This document shows, piece by piece, positions 24,014 to 26,145 of a stretch of 26,145 nt of DNA. Below the pieces are notes generated by a model that made no database searches, was not told the DNA's origin, and saw only the letters and a list, made by a program, of their open reading frames with translations. Source of the stretch: CAZPWF01 sp964590725 (GTDB lineage Bacteria > Patescibacteriota > Saccharimonadia > Saccharimonadales > JACQNP01); contig CAZPWF010000012.1 in the NCBI GenBank assembly GCA_964590725.1, positions 1 to 26,145 on the forward strand, in the 5' to 3' direction. The translations under genes and the position numbers were made by a program. Numbering within the stretch: position 1 is the first letter of the stretch; each line of letters starts with the position of its first letter.

Positions 24014-24589
24014 ATGACCAAAGACGACATCATAACCCTACCAAATACGCATCTGCGCAAACGCTCAAAAAAGATTGGAATCATTACCGATGAAATACAA
24101 GAGCTAGTACAAAACATGCAGACTGCCACACTAGACTGGGAAGACAGTCGGGACCACGAAGTGGGCGTAGCACTAGCAGCAATACAGATAGATAGCCTTC
24201 TAAGATTAGTAGTTATACGTAACGATTTCGATAACAAAAAAGACAGATCTTTCCAGGTGTTTATAAACCCAGAGATAACAAAATACGAAGGTGAAATGAT
24301 TGAAGATTACGAGGGTTGTCTAAGTATCACTGATATATATGGTAAGGTTCCTAGATATAGTAAGGTGCGTGTTAAAGCATTGAATGAAAAAGGTAAACAG
24401 GTGCGTGTCACCGCAGACGGCTTTTTGGCTAGAGTATTTCAACACGAAATCGACCACACTAATGGCGTGGTTTTTATAGACCACATCAAAGATAATCCAG
24501 AAGCATTCTTTCATCTTGATAAAGACGGTCATCTAGAACCTCTCGACTACGAAATGTCCGTCAAAAACAACAAAACACTCTGGGCTTAA
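24014..24589 (+). CDS. def: Peptide deformylase
   Basis: This enzyme removes the formyl group from the N-terminal methionine of new proteins. The protein has 191 residues from the ATG at 24014; an in-frame TTG at 23981 would add 11 residues but lies upstream of a -10 element. The three motifs are present. GVALAAIQ (51-58) has alanine in place of the second glycine of the usual GxGLAAxQ. EGCLS (100-104) carries the metal-ligand cysteine, and HEIDH (144-148) the two histidines and catalytic glutamate. The C-terminal ~30 residues (DKDGHLEPLDYE and beyond) extend past the core. fmt, the enzyme that adds the formyl group, starts 2 nt after the stop, a classic def-fmt pair. Confidence 0.96.
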   Translation: MTKDDIITLPNTHLRKRSKKIGIITDEIQELVQNMQTATLDWEDSRDHEVGVALAAIQIDSLLRLVVIRNDFDNKKDRSFQVFINPEITKYEGEMIEDYEGCLSITDIYGKVPRYSKVRVKALNEKGKQVRVTADGFLARVFQHEIDHTNGVVFIDHIKDNPEAFFHLDKDGHLEPLDYEMSVKNNKTLWA

Positions 24590-24591
24590 TT

Positions 24592-25500
24592 ATGGATGAG
24601 TCATTGGTTTTCTTTGGTAGCGGTCCGGTTGCTGCAGAATCACTTAGACTACTAGCCAAAAGCTTTGTAATTGAAGCTGTAATAACCAAGCCGAAGCCAG
24701 CACACCACCACGGAAGCTTTCCTGTTATTGATATTGCAAACGATCTAGAGATACCAATATTTACAGTATCTAATAAGTCCGAATTAGATGACTTGATAGA
24801 TAAAAAACCTGTAACTAGCACACTGGGAGTGCTAATTGACTTTGGGATTATTGTAAGCCAAAAAGTCATTGATTATTTCCCGCTAGGTATCGTGAATAGT
24901 CATTTTTCAATCTTACCAGAATGGCGTGGAGCCGACCCGATAACATTCTCTATACTCAGTGGCCAAAAATCGACAGGAGTAAGCCTCATGCTGCTTGTAG
25001 AGAAAATGGATGAAGGTCCCCTACTTGCCTACGGCCTATATGATATGCCGACTGGCATAACCACACCTAGGCTCACGGAGCACTTGATTCAATTTAGCTA
25101 TCAATTGCTAACAAAAGAGCTTCCAAACTACGTCAGAGACCATAATGTTGTACCCCAGAGTACAACCAAGCGCAAAGTATCATACTCTAGAAAATTAACA
25201 AAAATAGACGGAGTTATTGATTGGAACAAACCAGCTATTCAAATTGAACGAGAAATCAGAGCATATATTGAATGGCCTAAGAGTCGCACAAATCTGGCCG
25301 GTAAGGATGTGATAATTGTAGAAGCCCACGCAATACCAACAAACGACCCTAGTAAAAAGCCTGGTGATATCGAAGTTGTTGGTAACGCGCTCATGATTGA
25401 GTGTGGTGAAGGTTACTTGTGTATAGACAAACTAAAGCCGGCTGGTAAAAATGAAATGACCAGCGAAGCGTTTATCGCTGGTCATAAAGAACTATTATAA
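24592..25500 (+). CDS. fmt: Methionyl-tRNA formyltransferase
   Basis: Fmt formylates initiator Met-tRNA with 10-formyl-tetrahydrofolate. The 302-residue protein has the expected N-terminal Rossmann-like domain (LVFFGSGPVAAESL). The catalytic region is VNSHFSILPEWRGADPI, with N102 and H104, and D140 in KMDEGPLL completes the Asn-His-Asp set. The C-terminal tRNA-binding beta-barrel begins near VSYSRKLTKIDGVIDW and includes IRAYIEWPKSRT, then ends at HKELL. It is slightly shorter than typical forms (~310-315). It begins 2 nt after def, so the two are translated together. The 3' end of the gene holds a perfect 9-bp hairpin (25457-25484). Confidence 0.95.
   Translation: MDESLVFFGSGPVAAESLRLLAKSFVIEAVITKPKPAHHHGSFPVIDIANDLEIPIFTVSNKSELDDLIDKKPVTSTLGVLIDFGIIVSQKVIDYFPLGIVNSHFSILPEWRGADPITFSILSGQKSTGVSLMLLVEKMDEGPLLAYGLYDMPTGITTPRLTEHLIQFSYQLLTKELPNYVRDHNVVPQSTTKRKVSYSRKLTKIDGVIDWNKPAIQIEREIRAYIEWPKSRTNLAGKDVIIVEAHAIPTNDPSKKPGDIEVVGNALMIECGEGYLCIDKLKPAGKNEMTSEAFIAGHKELL
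25457..25484. repeat. Perfect 9-bp inverted repeat in the 3' end of fmt
   Basis: TGACCAGCG (25457-25465) and CGCTGGTCA (25476-25484) flank a 10-nt loop inside the last codons of fmt, at a convergent junction. No T-run follows on the plus strand. It may help end transcription or protect the 3' end. Confidence 0.5.
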
Positions 25501-25508
25501 TAATTTGC

Positions 25509-25862
25509 CTAGGCAGGAGCTGGTGGTTGATCTTGAGCTGCGATTGCCGCCTGGCGCGAAGCTTCCACGATCTGAGGAGCTGACGCCTTTATCTCATTCT
25601 TCAAGCTCTCAAGCTCGCTTGCCACAACATTCTTATAGTCAGGGAAGTTAGTCTCAAGCCACTTTAGTGCACCAGCCTCATCGTTTCTATCAATAAAGCC
25701 TTCAAACTCATCAAGCTGCTCATTTGTCATCTGTTCGGCAAGCTTCATGCCTACACGCATTTCAAGCGTCTCATAAATATGACGCAGCATAGCGTTCTTC
25801 TCCTGAGCTGGCAAATCGCCCAAGCCAAGTTCTTTTAGCAGATTGTCATCTAATTTAAACAT
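25509..25862 (-). CDS. DUF5663-type small helical protein
   Basis: This 117-residue protein starts MFKLDDNLLKELGLGDLP and continues with LRHIYETLEMRVGMKLAEQM, LDEFEGFIDRNDEAGALKWL and TNFPDYKNVV. The pattern matches the family I know as DUF5663, common in Saccharibacteria and other CPR bacteria; the name is from memory and not checked by search. It is predicted to be almost entirely helical, acidic and cytosolic, with an Ala/Pro/Gln tail. TAAAAT stands 6 nt before the ATG. Its function is unknown. It converges with fmt, leaving only 8 nt between the two stops. Confidence 0.8.
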   Translation of the reverse strand: MFKLDDNLLKELGLGDLPAQEKNAMLRHIYETLEMRVGMKLAEQMTNEQLDEFEGFIDRNDEAGALKWLETNFPDYKNVVASELESLKNEIKASAPQIVEASRQAAIAAQDQPPAPA

Positions 25863-25907
25863 AGTTACATTTTACCAATTTATCGGTGTAAACCAAACCT
25901 AATTTAT

Positions 25908-26145
25908 TCATGATACGGCCACAGCAACAACAACGGCAACGACAATTGCGGCTATAAATCCGTACTTAACTGCGTTTTTATAGCCAAAATTATGCGATCC
26001 CTTTTTGCTAGAATCGTAAGAAGAGTCATCAGATAATCTGGCGTTGCTTATCTGTTCCTCTGATGGTTTCGGCATCTCGTAAGTAGCAGCAGGCTTAGTC
26101 TTTTCCTGCAATATAGCACCAACGGATTGCATTGGTTGATAACCC
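25908..26145 (-). CDS. Small C-terminally anchored membrane protein, N-terminus cut by window edge
   Basis: The frame is open at the window edge, so the true start is outside; an internal ATG at 26132 is probably not the start. The visible part begins GYQPMQSVGA, continues as a polar Pro/Ser/Lys-rich segment, and ends in one membrane span (YGFIAAIVVAVVVAVAVS) at the very C-terminus. Such a layout is typical of a tail-anchored protein with a cytosolic domain. The GYQP tetrapeptide also occurs in the cytosolic N-terminus of the giant surface protein (GYQPLTPG). The stop is TGA. Its function is unknown. Confidence 0.7.
   Translation of the reverse strand, partial: GYQPMQSVGAILQEKTKPAATYEMPKPSEEQISNARLSDDSSYDSSKKGSHNFGYKNAVKYGFIAAIVVAVVVAVAVS

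Noticed and set aside
1..26145. CRISPR arrays, tRNA or rRNA genes, prophage or toxin-antitoxin modules
   Set aside because: I looked on both strands and saw no regularly spaced repeats, cloverleaf-like segments, or recognisable genes of these kinds. A tRNA scan would be the decisive check.

Overview
The window looks like chromosomal DNA of a reduced bacterium of the Candidate Phyla Radiation (Patescibacteria), most likely Saccharibacteria (TM7). This rests on gene content and family resemblance, not on a marker tree. Supporting signs are very large repetitive surface proteins with no recognised enzyme domain, a small DUF5663-type protein typical of this group, short versions of housekeeping proteins, a B12-dependent ribonucleotide reductase, and an ileS gene behind a T-box leader. 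TGA appears to be used as a stop (for example, the yqeY stop overlaps the adk start), which argues against the TGA-recoded Gracilibacteria/SR1 lineages. One run of 100 N (19131-19230) inside ftsA marks an assembly join.

Layout. 1-8055, minus strand: a surface locus. It holds a cut-off repetitive surface protein, a REP-associated (HUH) transposase gene between two covarying hairpins, a 1487-residue membrane-anchored repetitive surface protein, and an exported protein that ends in a hairpin resembling ATP synthase subunit c. 8096-12509, minus: rplU, an unknown 161-residue gene with a consensus promoter, and the T-box / 120-residue gene / ileS operon. 12510-16740, minus: two tandem cysteine-less thioredoxin-fold proteins, the class II ribonucleotide reductase nrdJ, and its repressor nrdR. 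16798-19337, minus: the division genes ftsA and ftsZ. 19430-21930, minus: map, adk, yqeY, rpsU and a winged-helix regulator. 22022-25500, plus: priA, def and fmt. 25509-26145, minus: the DUF5663-type gene and a cut-off small membrane protein.

How the genes fit together. def and fmt put on and remove the formyl group of initiator Met-tRNA and nascent chains, and map removes the methionine. ileS, rplU, rpsU and yqeY are translation-related. nrdJ/nrdR set dNTP supply and priA restarts replication forks; ftsA and ftsZ build the division ring. The surface locus probably mediates contact with other cells, but that is inference.

Regulation seen. There is a T-box antiterminator with a 7-nt UGGAACC bulge before the ileS operon, and an NrdR-box-like site before nrdR. 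At least eight genes have a -10-like hexamer only 6-10 nt upstream of the start codon, which suggests widespread leaderless transcripts. Good intrinsic terminators follow rplU, nrdJ and rpsU.
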